Source: Sulfurospirillum diekertiae | GTDB taxonomy: Bacteria > Campylobacterota > Campylobacteria > Campylobacterales > Sulfurospirillaceae | DNA: 64,000 nt | NCBI RefSeq assembly: GCF_002162315.1 | Contig: NZ_CP021416.1 | Span: 620,001-684,000 of the forward strand | Direction of reading: 5' to 3' | Part shown: positions 7,828 to 17,157 of the stretch, one piece after another | Numbering within the stretch: position 1 is the first letter of the stretch | Layout of the letters: each line of letters begins with the position of its first letter | Translations under genes and position numbers: made by a program | The notes under the pieces: model-generated | Database searches by the model: none | Seen by the model: only the letters and a program-made list of their open reading frames with translations | Told to the model about the DNA's origin: nothing

Positions 7828-8111
7828 AATATATCTGCAGAGAGTTTGAAAAAGTTAAAGACTATTTGCATGCACCAACCCCTGCTAAAGAGCTCATCAT
7901 CAATAACCTTTTTACCAATTTTATGCACTGTTTTTCGGAGTACCCATTTGAGAAAAAACGGTATCCCAAAGAGTTTTTGGAGAGTGCCAATCTTTATAAT
8001 GCGGGTGATGTGGTGATGCTCAAACGTTTTGAAGATATTGGAATGCGTTATTTGCTTTTGAGTGATTTTTACGATTATGTAAAAATCACTCATTTATATC
8101 AAAAAGTCTAA
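7812..8111 (+). CDS. Small hypothetical protein in the nitrogenase-associated operon
   Basis: A 99-aa helical protein with three cysteines near its N-terminus and middle (MQQCLEYICREFE, NFMHCFSEY). The gene overlaps the previous gene by 16 bp, so it is translationally coupled to it and shares its sigma54-type promoter. It overlaps the convergent gene at 8108 by 4 bp. I recognise no family. A role connected to the preceding ArsC-like protein is the only inference possible. Confidence 0.6.
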   Translation: MQQCLEYICREFEKVKDYLHAPTPAKELIINNLFTNFMHCFSEYPFEKKRYPKEFLESANLYNAGDVVMLKRFEDIGMRYLLLSDFYDYVKITHLYQKV

Positions 8112-8692
8112 TCTTCTTTTAAACTTGCAAGTTTGGCACAGAGTTTTTGCGTGACTCTTTTGGTCGTAGCTTCATCACGGTCAAGTCCATAAACACTCAG
8201 AGGAAAATTGAGAGGTTTTTGGATGCGCCAGATGCACTCATGCTCTTCGGTTGGAAGTATCTCCGCAGGATTACCTACAGCGACCCAACCAATAGGAACC
8301 ATACTGCCAGGTTTGATATGTGATTTGATGTGAACCACTGCGCCAATGCGAATTTCACTGCGCGCGCCGACATGAGACGCATGTAAAACAGAGGCGCTGG
8401 TCGCCACAAAAACTTCCTCTTCTAAAACGCAGCCAACAACATGGGCATGGGGGCCGATCAGACAGTTGTTTGCGATGGTTAAAGGATGATTGTCGAGACT
8501 TCTAAGCACGGCGTTTTCCATAATAACACACTCTTCACCAATAGTAATTGACCCACCTTCTGCGATGATTTGCGCTCCAAACATAATGCGAACATTCGCA
8601 CCGATGGTGACATTGCCATAGACCATGGCGTTAGGCGCTATATACGCGGTAGGGTCGATGCGTGGGGATACGCCTTGATGACTTGAAATCAT
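8108..8692 (-). CDS. Gamma-carbonic-anhydrase-like hexapeptide-repeat protein
   Basis: About 194 aa of left-handed beta-helix hexapeptide repeats (YIAPNAMVYGNVTIGANVRI and the later VFVATSASVLHASHVGARS) followed by a C-terminal helix. The family includes gamma carbonic anhydrases and YrdA/PaaY-like proteins. Candidate metal-ligand histidines lie in SLDNHPL and LIGPHAHVVG. ATG at 8690-8692 has AAAGGA eight bases upstream. A longer version beginning 17 codons earlier would start right at a TATAAT -10 box without a ribosome-binding site, so the short start is preferred. Whether it is a true anhydrase cannot be decided from the sequence. Confidence 0.75.
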   Translation of the reverse strand: MISSHQGVSPRIDPTAYIAPNAMVYGNVTIGANVRIMFGAQIIAEGGSITIGEECVIMENAVLRSLDNHPLTIANNCLIGPHAHVVGCVLEEEVFVATSASVLHASHVGARSEIRIGAVVHIKSHIKPGSMVPIGWVAVGNPAEILPTEEHECIWRIQKPLNFPLSVYGLDRDEATTKRVTQKLCAKLASLKED

Positions 8693-8746
8693 ATAATTTC
8701 CTTTTGATAGCACAGATACGTGTGGGTGAGATAAAATAAACATGAA

Positions 8747-8752
8747 ATTATA
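8747..8752 (-). promoter_or_regulatory. -10 box (TATAAT) of the hexapeptide-repeat gene
   Basis: TATAAT on the minus strand lies just before the upstream ATG at 8743. A transcript from here would begin at about that ATG, supporting the internal start at 8692. Confidence 0.5.
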
Positions 8753-8793
8753 CTGCTAAGCGAGGCAAATAAAGCTATAAAAAAAATAAATTT

Positions 8794-9717
8794 TTAGAGT
8801 GAAACGATATGAAAATAGTTCAAAAGATAGCTAATAAACATAAGATACGGGATGAAAATAAACGAGGTAAAAAAGACCAAAGAAGCGACATCAACAGGAT
8901 TACACCCATAAATGGCTGCGACATTAATGTTGTTGAGTGCTAAAGGCATGATGAGCTGAACCAGTAAAATAGCTGCAACTAAGGGCTCGAGTGGAAGAAG
9001 GTAAAAGAGGATCCAAGCACTCAGCAAGGGTGCAAAAATGAACTTCACAAGGTTTACATGTAAAAGCAGTTTATAATTGAGCGTCTTGATCTTGACATTG
9101 CACAGATACATACCAAAAACGATGAGTTGAAGCACGATCATACAGTACGCACCCATCTCCAGTGACTTAAAAATTGTCGGTGGAATCTGAACGTGAGCAA
9201 AATTGAGCGCTAGGGCAATAAAAGACGCCCAGATGACAGGCAGTTTGACGATGTTGAGCAGGGATGCTTTAAGGTTGGACGTGCCACCAGAGTAAAAGAA
9301 AACGCCTAAAGTGTAGGTCATAAAGGTATTGGCAACGCTGATCATACTGGTGTAAATGATAGACTCCTCACCAAAGAGTGCAATGCCCAAAGGAATGCCA
9401 AGGTTGCCCGTATTACCAAGCGCTACGGCGATACTCATGATCGCTTTTTCTTTATTATCTGTGAAAAAAAGTCGTGCAAAAATGTACCCAAGTGCGATCG
9501 TCACACAGGAAATCAACACATAATAAAAAGGAACTTGCAGTAAAGAAAGCGTAATGGGTCTGGTAGAAAGCCCCCAAAAAGAAAAAATTGGGTGCAGAAA
9601 ATAGACGGTAATAATGCTCATGCCGCGCTCTTGTATCTGCTCTTTAAAGATTTTTTTCGCGATAAATCCAAAGAGGATAAAAACATAAATCGATAAGATC
9701 GCAACAACGATATTCAT
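8794..9717 (-). CDS. AEC family transporter, copy 2
   Basis: A 307-aa membrane protein with about ten transmembrane segments, paralogous to the AEC carrier at 1405-2334. Shared blocks include GNTGNLGIPLGIALFGEES, PVIW, GAYCM(I/V)(V)LQL, KLLLHVNLVKFI and a conserved ending (FFTSFIFIPY). It is monocistronic, with a TACAAT -10 box on the minus strand around 9756-9762 and a palindrome-like TTTACATGTAAC in the leader. Codons LLLHVN are an exact palindrome copy (9053). The substrate is not predictable; organic anions are usual for the family. Confidence 0.85.
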   Translation of the reverse strand: MNIVVAILSIYVFILFGFIAKKIFKEQIQERGMSIITVYFLHPIFSFWGLSTRPITLSLLQVPFYYVLISCVTIALGYIFARLFFTDNKEKAIMSIAVALGNTGNLGIPLGIALFGEESIIYTSMISVANTFMTYTLGVFFYSGGTSNLKASLLNIVKLPVIWASFIALALNFAHVQIPPTIFKSLEMGAYCMIVLQLIVFGMYLCNVKIKTLNYKLLLHVNLVKFIFAPLLSAWILFYLLPLEPLVAAILLVQLIMPLALNNINVAAIYGCNPVDVASLVFFTSFIFIPYLMFISYLLNYFHIVSL

Positions 9718-9797
9718 AGCAAAGACTCTTTACATGTAACGATTTTTAAAAAGGTATTGTAACGAAAATATGAGCCAAAAGATTTACTCTTTCGTGC

Positions 9798-9803
9798 TAC
9801 AAT
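9798..9803 (+). promoter_or_regulatory. -10 box (TACAAT) upstream of the HugZ-like gene
   Basis: GTGCTACAATGAAA fits the Campylobacterota -10 pattern and leaves a leader of about 75 bases before ATG 9886. No -35 element is visible, which is normal in this phylum. Confidence 0.45.
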
Positions 9804-9885
9804 GAAATCAGAAGTTTATAACGCATGGGCTTTCTGCCGAAGAAAACGCTGCGTTAGCGAAGTTAAAAAATGAAAAGAAGAGACC

Positions 9886-10368
9886 ATGAAAGAATTTATA
9901 GCCAACATTCAAACCGCCATCATCGGAACACTGGACGCCAAAGGAGACCCCTTTAGTTCATACGCCCCTTACGTGTATGACAACAACCGTTTTTACGTCT
10001 ACATCTCCGACATCGCCACCCACGCCAAGAACATTCAAGCAAACCCCAAAGCATCGCTTTTTTTCGTGGAAGACGAGAGCAAAACCGAAAATTTATTTGC
10101 CAGAAAACGTGTGAGTTTGCAATGCGATAGCACCAAAATCGTCCGTTGGACAGAGCGTTTTGAAGCAGTGATGGGTTTGTTTGCACAAAAATTTGATGCC
10201 AAAATGGTCAAAACCCTCAAAAAAATGACCGACTTTAATCTGTACGAACTCAAAGTCAATTACGGCGAAGCAACCTTTGGATTTGGCAAAGCCTATTTTG
10301 TTGGTGGGGAAAACATGGACGAATTGGTAGCGCGAACCGGCGATAATCCGCATCATGGGGTGAAGTGA
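9886..10368 (+). CDS. HugZ/HutZ-like heme-utilisation protein (split-barrel, FMN-binding fold)
   Basis: A 160-aa pyridoxamine 5-phosphate oxidase-like split barrel. The N-terminus (IQTAIIGTLDAKGDPFSSYA) and the GFGKAYFVGG motif near 130 are characteristic of HugZ/HutZ heme-degrading proteins of Campylobacterota and Vibrio. The C-terminus carries HH (NPHHGVK), compatible with the C-terminal heme-ligand histidine of this group. It is shorter than HugZ (about 250 aa) and close to HutZ (about 176 aa). It is a single gene with no visible heme transport genes and no clear Fur box, so its link to iron supply is inferred from the family alone. Confidence 0.75.
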   Translation: MKEFIANIQTAIIGTLDAKGDPFSSYAPYVYDNNRFYVYISDIATHAKNIQANPKASLFFVEDESKTENLFARKRVSLQCDSTKIVRWTERFEAVMGLFAQKFDAKMVKTLKKMTDFNLYELKVNYGEATFGFGKAYFVGGENMDELVARTGDNPHHGVK

Positions 10369-10401
10369 AAGGGTTTACATGTAAAGGGGAAAGTTAAAAG
10401 T

Positions 10402-10932
10402 TTAGCCCTCATTTTCTTCCGATTCTTTTTCTTTATTGATTTGGAATTCAGCTAAATAAATTGAATGTATTTCAGGGGTATCTTCTAAGAATCTTATATC
10501 TGCTTCAATTTGTCCTCGTTTGCCTTTTATCTTATTATGTCGATTTTGAATAATGCTTATCAAGTCATTATGGAGATTACTGTTAAAAGTATCATAGTTC
10601 CTAATAATTTTTGTATCGTCAAGTTTTTTAATCCAGTATGATAAAGATTTAAAATGTTTTATTTGTGCAGAGAAATTTCGGCTATTTTGGAATAATAGAT
10701 ATTCTTGACTTATCATGGTATGTAAATCGTTTTTAGAGACTTTACGGAAAGAGTTTAATGTTCTTCTTGCATTATTTGAAGTTAAATATTCTTTATTTGT
10801 AAGTAAAAGTATTTTGTTAAACGATATTTTGTTTTTGTTGTGTAAAGTCATAATTTTTAATAACCTGAAAAATAAACGTATAAAAGCAAGACTTTTTTCT
10901 ATTTTTTCTTTAATAGAAGTATGATCGTTCAT
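10402..10932 (-). CDS. Low-GC hypothetical protein
   Basis: A 176-aa, Lys/Asn/Ile-rich, soluble helical protein (MNDHTSIKEKIEKSLAFIRL, ending KEKESEENEG). Its base composition is clearly more AT-rich than the neighbours, which suggests recent acquisition. No catalytic motif, membrane segment or known domain is visible. It has its own promoter region with a TACAAT -10 box inside the repeat-like segment at 10990-11062. The middle part (FLEDTPEIHSIYLAEFQINK) is not recognised. It could be an orphan or a remnant of a mobile region. Confidence 0.6.
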   Translation of the reverse strand: MNDHTSIKEKIEKSLAFIRLFFRLLKIMTLHNKNKISFNKILLLTNKEYLTSNNARRTLNSFRKVSKNDLHTMISQEYLLFQNSRNFSAQIKHFKSLSYWIKKLDDTKIIRNYDTFNSNLHNDLISIIQNRHNKIKGKRGQIEADIRFLEDTPEIHSIYLAEFQINKEKESEENEG

Positions 10933-10989
10933 AAAATAACCTTATGATAATGAAACTATATATTTTGTAGTGTAACAAATATATTCTTA

Positions 10990-11062
10990 ATATGTAAAGT
11001 AATTTTTTAGCCATATTGTAACGCAAAAATAAGGAGTTTATCCCTTGCAAAACAAGGGCTAC
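10990..11062 (-). repeat. Dispersed intergenic promoter/hairpin segment, copy 1
   Basis: On the minus strand this holds a CCCTTG-CAAGGG inverted repeat, then CTCCTTATTTTTGCGTTACAAT (split here for reading: hairpin, CTCCTTATT, GCGTTACAAT) and a degenerate palindrome half. The same order and much of the same sequence occur at 14974-15050 and, degenerated, at 14460-14515. It contains the likely -10 box of the gene at 10402-10932. Confidence 0.55.
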
Positions 11063-11138
11063 TTTAAATGATTTTTTTCTTCTAAAAACCTAAAAAAGTG
11101 ATCTGTCTTCATTTTGTTAGCGTGAAATAACCGCAGTC

Positions 11139-11723
11139 TTAAAAAAGATGTTGATTTTGCTTTAATACACTAAAAAGCGATTTGATCGTGTTGTCGTAGA
11201 TTGCTTTATCTTTCAGTGCTTTTGTCGATAAAATGGCTCCTTCGACCACACTGAGTATAAAGAGTGATAAATTGTATGGTGAGGAGCATTCTAATTCATG
11301 GTGCTCAATGGCTTTTACAAGAATTTTTTCGATAGTTTCTCTGAGGCGTTCGTATCGTTCTTTCAATAACAGCTCAAAATCGGGATCAATGTTGGACATC
11401 TCTTGTATGAGGTTGGCTAACGGACAGCCTCTTTCGCAAATAATAGGATATGACGTCAGTAACATGGTTTGAAAATGCTCTAAGTAGGAAGAGGGGTATT
11501 TTAAAATATCTTCGTATTTTGTACCAAATATCTCCTTTGACTTTTCTCTTATACACGCTAAAACCATCTCTTTTTTATTTTCAAAGAAATGATACATTGA
11601 GCCTTTATTCAATCCCGCTTTTTTTAATATTTTTAGGACGGAAGCGCCTTGATAGCCATTGGTATATACTTCTTCAAACGTAATTTCTAATAATAATGTT
11701 CTAGTATCTTTTTCTTTCGCCAT
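11139..11723 (-). CDS. TetR/AcrR family transcriptional repressor
   Basis: A 194-aa TetR-family protein. The N-terminal helix-turn-helix (about 10-55) is visible as TRTLLLEITFEEVYTNGYQG followed by LKKAGLNKGSMYHFFENKKE; the rest is an all-helical ligand-binding domain with CERGCPLANLIQEM, as in the YcnC/TetR_C subgroup. It is divergent from the fabF-like gene, and the 103-bp gap contains two 16-bp inverted repeats fitting TetR operators. It therefore most likely represses the fabF-like gene and itself, released by an unknown ligand, perhaps an acyl compound. Confidence 0.88.
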   Translation of the reverse strand: MAKEKDTRTLLLEITFEEVYTNGYQGASVLKILKKAGLNKGSMYHFFENKKEMVLACIREKSKEIFGTKYEDILKYPSSYLEHFQTMLLTSYPIICERGCPLANLIQEMSNIDPDFELLLKERYERLRETIEKILVKAIEHHELECSSPYNLSLFILSVVEGAILSTKALKDKAIYDNTIKSLFSVLKQNQHLF

Positions 11724-11740
11724 TGCTTTCCTTTAAAAGA

Positions 11741-11746
11741 ATTATA
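11741..11746 (-). promoter_or_regulatory. -10 box (TATAAT) of the tetR gene
   Basis: TATAAT on the minus strand, close to the tetR start and 10 bp from operator 1, so binding at operator 1 would block tetR transcription as well. Confidence 0.5.
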
Positions 11747-11756
11747 GCAGAAAAAG

Positions 11757-11772
11757 TTGACCTTAAGGTCAA
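11757..11772. promoter_or_regulatory. TetR operator 1 (perfect 16-bp palindrome), overlapping the fabF -35
   Basis: TTGACCTTAAGGTCAA is a perfect inverted repeat. Its left half TTGACC also serves as the -35 element of the fabF-side promoter. Confidence 0.75.
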
Positions 11773-11785
11773 TACATGTTATAAT
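11757..11785 (+). promoter_or_regulatory. Consensus sigma70-type promoter of the fabF-like gene
   Basis: TTGACC (11757-11762), a 17-bp spacer and TATAAT (11780-11785). This is unusually close to consensus for Campylobacterota, which rarely keep a -35 box. Operators overlap the -35 and the start-site region. Confidence 0.7.
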
Positions 11786-11787
11786 AC

Positions 11788-11803
11788 TTGACTTTAAGGT
11801 CAA
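11788..11803. promoter_or_regulatory. TetR operator 2 (16-bp near-palindrome)
   Basis: TTGACTTTAAGGTCAA matches operator 1 except at one base. The centres are 31 bp apart, about three helical turns, so both dimers would sit on the same DNA face around the transcription start. Confidence 0.75.
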
Positions 11804-11826
11804 GAATAACTCAATAAAGGAACACT

Positions 11827-13071
11827 ATGAAAAGAGTCGTCATTACAGGAATGGATATGATTACACCACTTGGGTATGACATGAAAACGTCATTTCAAAA
11901 TATTATCGCAGGGAAAAGTGGCATAACAACGATCAGTAATTTTGATGCAAGCCCTTTGCCTGTGCACTTTGCGGGAGAAATAAAAGCGTTTGATGCTTCT
12001 GCTATTATGAATCCAAAAGATGTTAAAAAAACAGATAGGTTTATTCACCTTGGCATTAAAACGGCAGTTGAAGCGTTTAAGGATGCGCATTTTCCAGAAG
12101 ATGGCAGTATAGATTTTGAGCGTTTTGGCATTGTCGGTGCTAGTGCCATAGGAGGATTGCCTCGCATCGAAGAGAGTGCTATCACCTTGCACGAGAAAGG
12201 CTCTTCGCGTATCTCTCCTTTTTTTATTCCCGCGTCATTGGTCAATTTATTAGGCGGACATATCGCGATTACATTAGGACTAAAAGGACCCAATCTCTCC
12301 TCCTCAACGGCATGTGCCGCAAGTAATCACGCCATCAGTGAAGCGTGTCGCATCATTATGCTAGAACAAGCCGACATCATGCTTGTCACGGGTTCAGAAT
12401 CCGCTCTTTGTGCTTTAGGCATTTCGGGATTTGCATCCATGAAATCTCTCTCTACTCATAACGAAAACCCACAAACCGCGTCACGACCGTTTGATAAACA
12501 CCGAGATGGTTTTGTCATGGGCGAGGGTTCAGCAACCTTGGTTTTAGAAGAGTACGAGCATGCCATCAAACGAAACGCCAAAATTTACGCGGAAATTGTA
12601 GGCTTTGCAGAGAGTTGCGATGCCAATCATATCACCACACCGACCATCCAAGGCCCGTTACGGTCGATGCAACAAGCGGTTAAAATGGCAGAAAAGAGTG
12701 ATGCTAATTTTGCTTTGGATTATATCAATGCACATGCAACTTCCACTCCCGTAGGCGATAAAAATGAAACCGAAGCTATTAAACAACTTTTAGTGGGTAA
12801 ACCCATACCTCCTGTCTCTTCCACCAAAGGTGCTACGGGACATTGCTTGGGAGCCAGTGGTATGATTGAAGCGGTGATTACCATTTTAGCGATGCAAGAG
12901 AGCATTTTACCGCCTACGATTAACTACACAGAAGCGGATTTGGAAAATCAGTGCGATTTGGACTATGTCCCCAATCAAGCACGTGCGCAAAAAATTAAGT
13001 ATGCGATGAGCAACTCTTTTGGTTTTGGGGGTACCAATGGAACGATCATCTTTAAAAATTTAGCGGTTTAG
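11827..13071 (+). CDS. fabF: 3-oxoacyl-ACP synthase II (FabF-like), stand-alone TetR-controlled copy
   Basis: A 414-aa condensing enzyme of the KAS II type, elongating acyl-ACP with malonyl-ACP. Catalytic triad residues are visible: the nucleophile Cys in SSTACAASNHA, His in NAHATSTPVGD and His in KGATGHCLGASG; the ending FGFGGTNG is typical. The length is normal. It stands alone, without acpP or other fab genes, behind a TetR-controlled promoter, so it is probably a second, conditionally expressed synthase rather than the housekeeping enzyme (inference). RBS AAAGGA precedes the ATG. A hairpin terminator follows at 13108. Confidence 0.88.
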   Translation: MKRVVITGMDMITPLGYDMKTSFQNIIAGKSGITTISNFDASPLPVHFAGEIKAFDASAIMNPKDVKKTDRFIHLGIKTAVEAFKDAHFPEDGSIDFERFGIVGASAIGGLPRIEESAITLHEKGSSRISPFFIPASLVNLLGGHIAITLGLKGPNLSSSTACAASNHAISEACRIIMLEQADIMLVTGSESALCALGISGFASMKSLSTHNENPQTASRPFDKHRDGFVMGEGSATLVLEEYEHAIKRNAKIYAEIVGFAESCDANHITTPTIQGPLRSMQQAVKMAEKSDANFALDYINAHATSTPVGDKNETEAIKQLLVGKPIPPVSSTKGATGHCLGASGMIEAVITILAMQESILPPTINYTEADLENQCDLDYVPNQARAQKIKYAMSNSFGFGGTNGTIIFKNLAV

Positions 13072-13107
13072 GGGAAATTACATGTAAACAAACCACCTAA
13101 TTCATTC

Positions 13108-13157
13108 AAGAAGATAAAGGTGAAGTTAAAAATTTAGCTCTGAGCCTTTATCTTCTT
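13108..13157 (+). terminator. Hairpin terminator after the fabF-like gene
   Basis: AAGAAGATAAAGG and CCTTTATCTTCTT form a perfect 13-bp stem with a 24-base loop, followed shortly by TATATTTTAATTTT. Confidence 0.6.
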
Positions 13158-13195
13158 ATCCTAGTATATTTTAATTTTCATAAAATGAGGGGAAC

Positions 13196-13750
13196 ATGAC
13201 AAAAGAGGAACTTGGAAAACTGTATCCTATTAAATTATCTGAATATACTACAAATTGGGAACAATTATATGAACAAGAGATCAAAGATTTACAGACAATC
13301 TTAGGAGATAACCTTGCTCTTGGATTTGAGCATATCGGAAGCACAGCTATTCCAGGAATGCTTGCAAAACCGACAATAGATATACTCGTTGATATCCCAG
13401 AAGACACAAAGCTATGTGAAATCATAGATAAAATGCCAGATAACTATATCCACATGCAAGAAGTAACAAGCTATATAATGTTTGTTAAGGGCTATACTCC
13501 AACTGGCTTAGCAAATGAGTCGTTTCATATTCACCTAGGGCCAAAATCTAAGCACTTTCTATGGGACAGAGTGTTTTTCAGAAACTATTTAATAATGAAT
13601 CCAAATGAACAGAAAGAATACATAAACCTAAAAATTAAGCTTCAGAAAAAATTCAAATATGACAGAGAAGGATATACGCATGGAAAAAGCGAATATATAA
13701 AGCGTATAACCACAAAGGCGAAAGAGATTGCCAATTCAATTAAGATATGA
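13196..13750 (+). CDS. GrpB family protein (UPF0157, nucleotidyltransferase-like)
   Basis: A 184-aa protein of the GrpB/UPF0157 family, related to nucleotidyltransferases. The typical motif GFEHIGSTAIPGMLAKPTID with a following LVDIP lies near residues 45-70; the aspartates there would bind metal. FHIHLGPKS and LWDRVFFRNYL are also family hallmarks. The gene is richer in AT than its surroundings and is single, with RBS GAGGGG, suggesting an accessory gene. Biological role is not established for the family; some members sit in fusion with CoaE. Confidence 0.85.
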   Translation: MTKEELGKLYPIKLSEYTTNWEQLYEQEIKDLQTILGDNLALGFEHIGSTAIPGMLAKPTIDILVDIPEDTKLCEIIDKMPDNYIHMQEVTSYIMFVKGYTPTGLANESFHIHLGPKSKHFLWDRVFFRNYLIMNPNEQKEYINLKIKLQKKFKYDREGYTHGKSEYIKRITTKAKEIANSIKI

Positions 13751-13908
13751 ATTCAATCCTTTTTGAAGTAAAGGGGGGAAAAGGGTTAAACTTTGTGTTT
13801 GTCAGTACAAAAAAATAAAGGCTGTTTCTGGCAGATAAAATGTTTTACATGTAAAGATAGTAACTTAGAAAAAGTAGCTTCTTCCCTTTCGTATCCTTCT
13901 TCATATGG

Positions 13909-14436
13909 TTATTTCATCGTTTTTTCAAATCGAAAGAAATCTTCATCTTCAGGAAGGTTATGCTCAGTGGGTGCATGGGTATCGATGTGATGTTTATTGA
14001 AGTATTCAACAATATGAAAGCCACATTTATTGACGTAAAAATGGATGTTACGTTTCTCAAAATAAGGCGTATGTGTTTCCCAGATTTTTGTTTTAGGGTG
14101 CTTTTCTTCGATGGCTTTCCATGCTTGCGTACCCATGCCTTTACCGTGTGCATTGACACAGATAAAGAAGAAAGAGAGTGCATTGTGGTGTGTTAGTTCA
14201 TTGATGGTTACTATCGCACCGCCTACTTTTTCCCCGTTAGAGAGTATATGATAAATAACCGCACCCGATTCATTGAAAGAGGCTTCAATATCTTCATCCG
14301 AAGGAATCGGACCCTCCAAGGTGGAACCAAAAGTTTCAATGACTGCCACGGCAAAGGATGCTTGCAAGTCTTTTTTAAATTGTGGCAGGTCTTCTTTTTT
14401 TGCAATATCCAATGTAACGCTATTTTCAATAGTCAT
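13909..14436 (-). CDS. GNAT family N-acetyltransferase
   Basis: About 175 aa. GNAT fold features visible: VGGAIVTINE, then FFFICVNAHGKGMGTQAWKA (the acetyl-CoA loop, with GKGMG as the R/QxxGxG/A equivalent), then WETHTPYFEKRNIHFYVNKCGF, the C-terminal N-x-x-x-Y/F-x-x-x-GF element. ATG 14436 has GAAGGG seven bases upstream and is preferred to ATG 14451, which lacks a Shine-Dalgarno. The upstream region carries an exact palindrome (14460) and a TATAAT-like -10. The substrate is unknown. Confidence 0.82.
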   Translation of the reverse strand: MTIENSVTLDIAKKEDLPQFKKDLQASFAVAVIETFGSTLEGPIPSDEDIEASFNESGAVIYHILSNGEKVGGAIVTINELTHHNALSFFFICVNAHGKGMGTQAWKAIEEKHPKTKIWETHTPYFEKRNIHFYVNKCGFHIVEYFNKHHIDTHAPTEHNLPEDEDFFRFEKTMK

Positions 14437-14459
14437 CTTCATGCCCTTCATAAAACTGT

Positions 14460-14515
14460 TTTACATGTAAAGTTGTTTTAGTGGTATTATAACGCAAGAA
14501 GTGTGAGGGTAGCCC
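14460..14515 (-). repeat. Dispersed intergenic promoter segment, copy 2 (degenerate hairpin)
   Basis: On the minus strand: GGGCTACCC remnants, GCGTTATAATACC (-10 box), CTAAAACAA and then TTTACATGTAAA before the GNAT start. It is collinear with the segment at 14974-15050, although the hairpin has lost its symmetry. Confidence 0.5.
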
Positions 14516-14543
14516 TTGGTTTCAAGAGGAAAAGTGAAGCTGA

Positions 14544-14965
14544 TTAAGTTTTAATACCAAGCTTCTTGCATACATGCAATAACTCATTTGAATTTGTATC
14601 AACAAAAATCATTTTTTAGGATACATGGAAATTAACTTTTCAAGCAATAAAGTCATATAACCATTATTTCGTGACTCATCTTCTGTATAGCAAACCCAAA
14701 GAAGAATTTTTTTATCTTTTATTTCATACATAAGATATGAATGGTTGGGAATGTAAAGTACAACATACGGGCTTTTCCAAAGGCTATCAGAATCATCGTC
14801 CGTAAAGACTTCAGAAAACTCATAAGGAAAATTATTTTGATTATTGAGAGGAACAAGTTTAAGTAAATCAATAGCTCCACAGTTTAAAGTAATTTCTGCA
14901 AAATTATTTTTAGTATGAACTTCTAAAAATTGGGGTAATCTTTTTTTGAATATTCTTTTGCTCAT
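14544..14965 (-). pseudogene. GNAT family acetyltransferase, frameshifted near the 3' end
   Basis: The continuous frame (14609-14965) gives 118 aa ending MYPKK at TGA. It carries a degenerate GNAT core (ESRNNGYMTLLLEKLISMYP). If one base is added at the run of six A (plus strand T, 14612-14617), the protein continues as MIFVDTNSNELLHVCKKLG and ends at 14544; this is a normal GNAT C-terminus with the N-x-x-x-C-x-x-LG element. So this is a GNAT gene interrupted by a one-base homopolymer change, either a real mutation, slippage, or a sequencing error. Its promoter lies in the segment at 14974. Confidence 0.7.
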
Positions 14966-14973
14966 ATTTTATC

Positions 14974-15050
14974 TTTACATGTAAAATTGTTTTAGCAGTA
15001 TTGTAACGCAGAAATAAGGAGTTTAGCCCTTGAAACCAAGGGCTAAAACT
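14974..15050 (-). repeat. Dispersed intergenic terminator/promoter segment, copy 3
   Basis: Reading on the minus strand after thiC: a perfect 11-bp hairpin (TTTAGCCCTTG with CAAGGGCTAAA, loop of 4, at 15022-15047), CTCCTTATTTCTGC, GCGTTACAAT (-10 box), CTAAAACAA and an exact TTTACATGTAAA 10 bases before the next start codon. The hairpin probably ends the thiC transcript, and the -10 box starts the GNAT transcript. Confidence 0.65.
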
Positions 15051-15052
15051 CT

Positions 15053-16933
<1,881 letters not shown>

Positions 16934-16935
16934 TT

Positions 16936-17032
16936 ATTTCCTACGCTGGCATTATCCAGATCAGGTTCGTGAAGTCACATTAATGACTCCTTGGGGTGTA
17001 ATCTCAGCTTTTTACGGCACCCCCACAGACAA
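16936..17032 (-). promoter_or_regulatory. TPP riboswitch (THI element) upstream of thiC
   Basis: On the minus strand the conserved blocks appear in order: GGGGGTGCC, AAGCTGAGATTACACCC, GAACCTGATCTGGATAATG and CCAGCGTAGG. The CUGAGA and the ACCUGAUCUGG...GCCAGCG parts bind the pyrimidine and pyrophosphate. The element ends a few bases before the AAGGAG ribosome-binding site, so control of translation initiation is likely. Confidence 0.95.
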
Positions 17033-17057
17033 TGGTAAACAATTAAAAAAGTAGTTG

Positions 17058-17063
17058 ATTATA
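17058..17063 (-). promoter_or_regulatory. -10 box (TATAAT) of the thiC transcript
   Basis: CTGTATAATCAAC on the minus strand places the transcript start about 15 bases before the riboswitch aptamer. Confidence 0.55.
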
Positions 17064-17157
17064 CAGTGCTATGCAAAGAGGTGACTTAAGAAAAAAAGTT
17101 GGATTGGGAAAAGTAAGAATTTAGTAAAGATACGTTTCGAATGTTTACATGTAAAGC

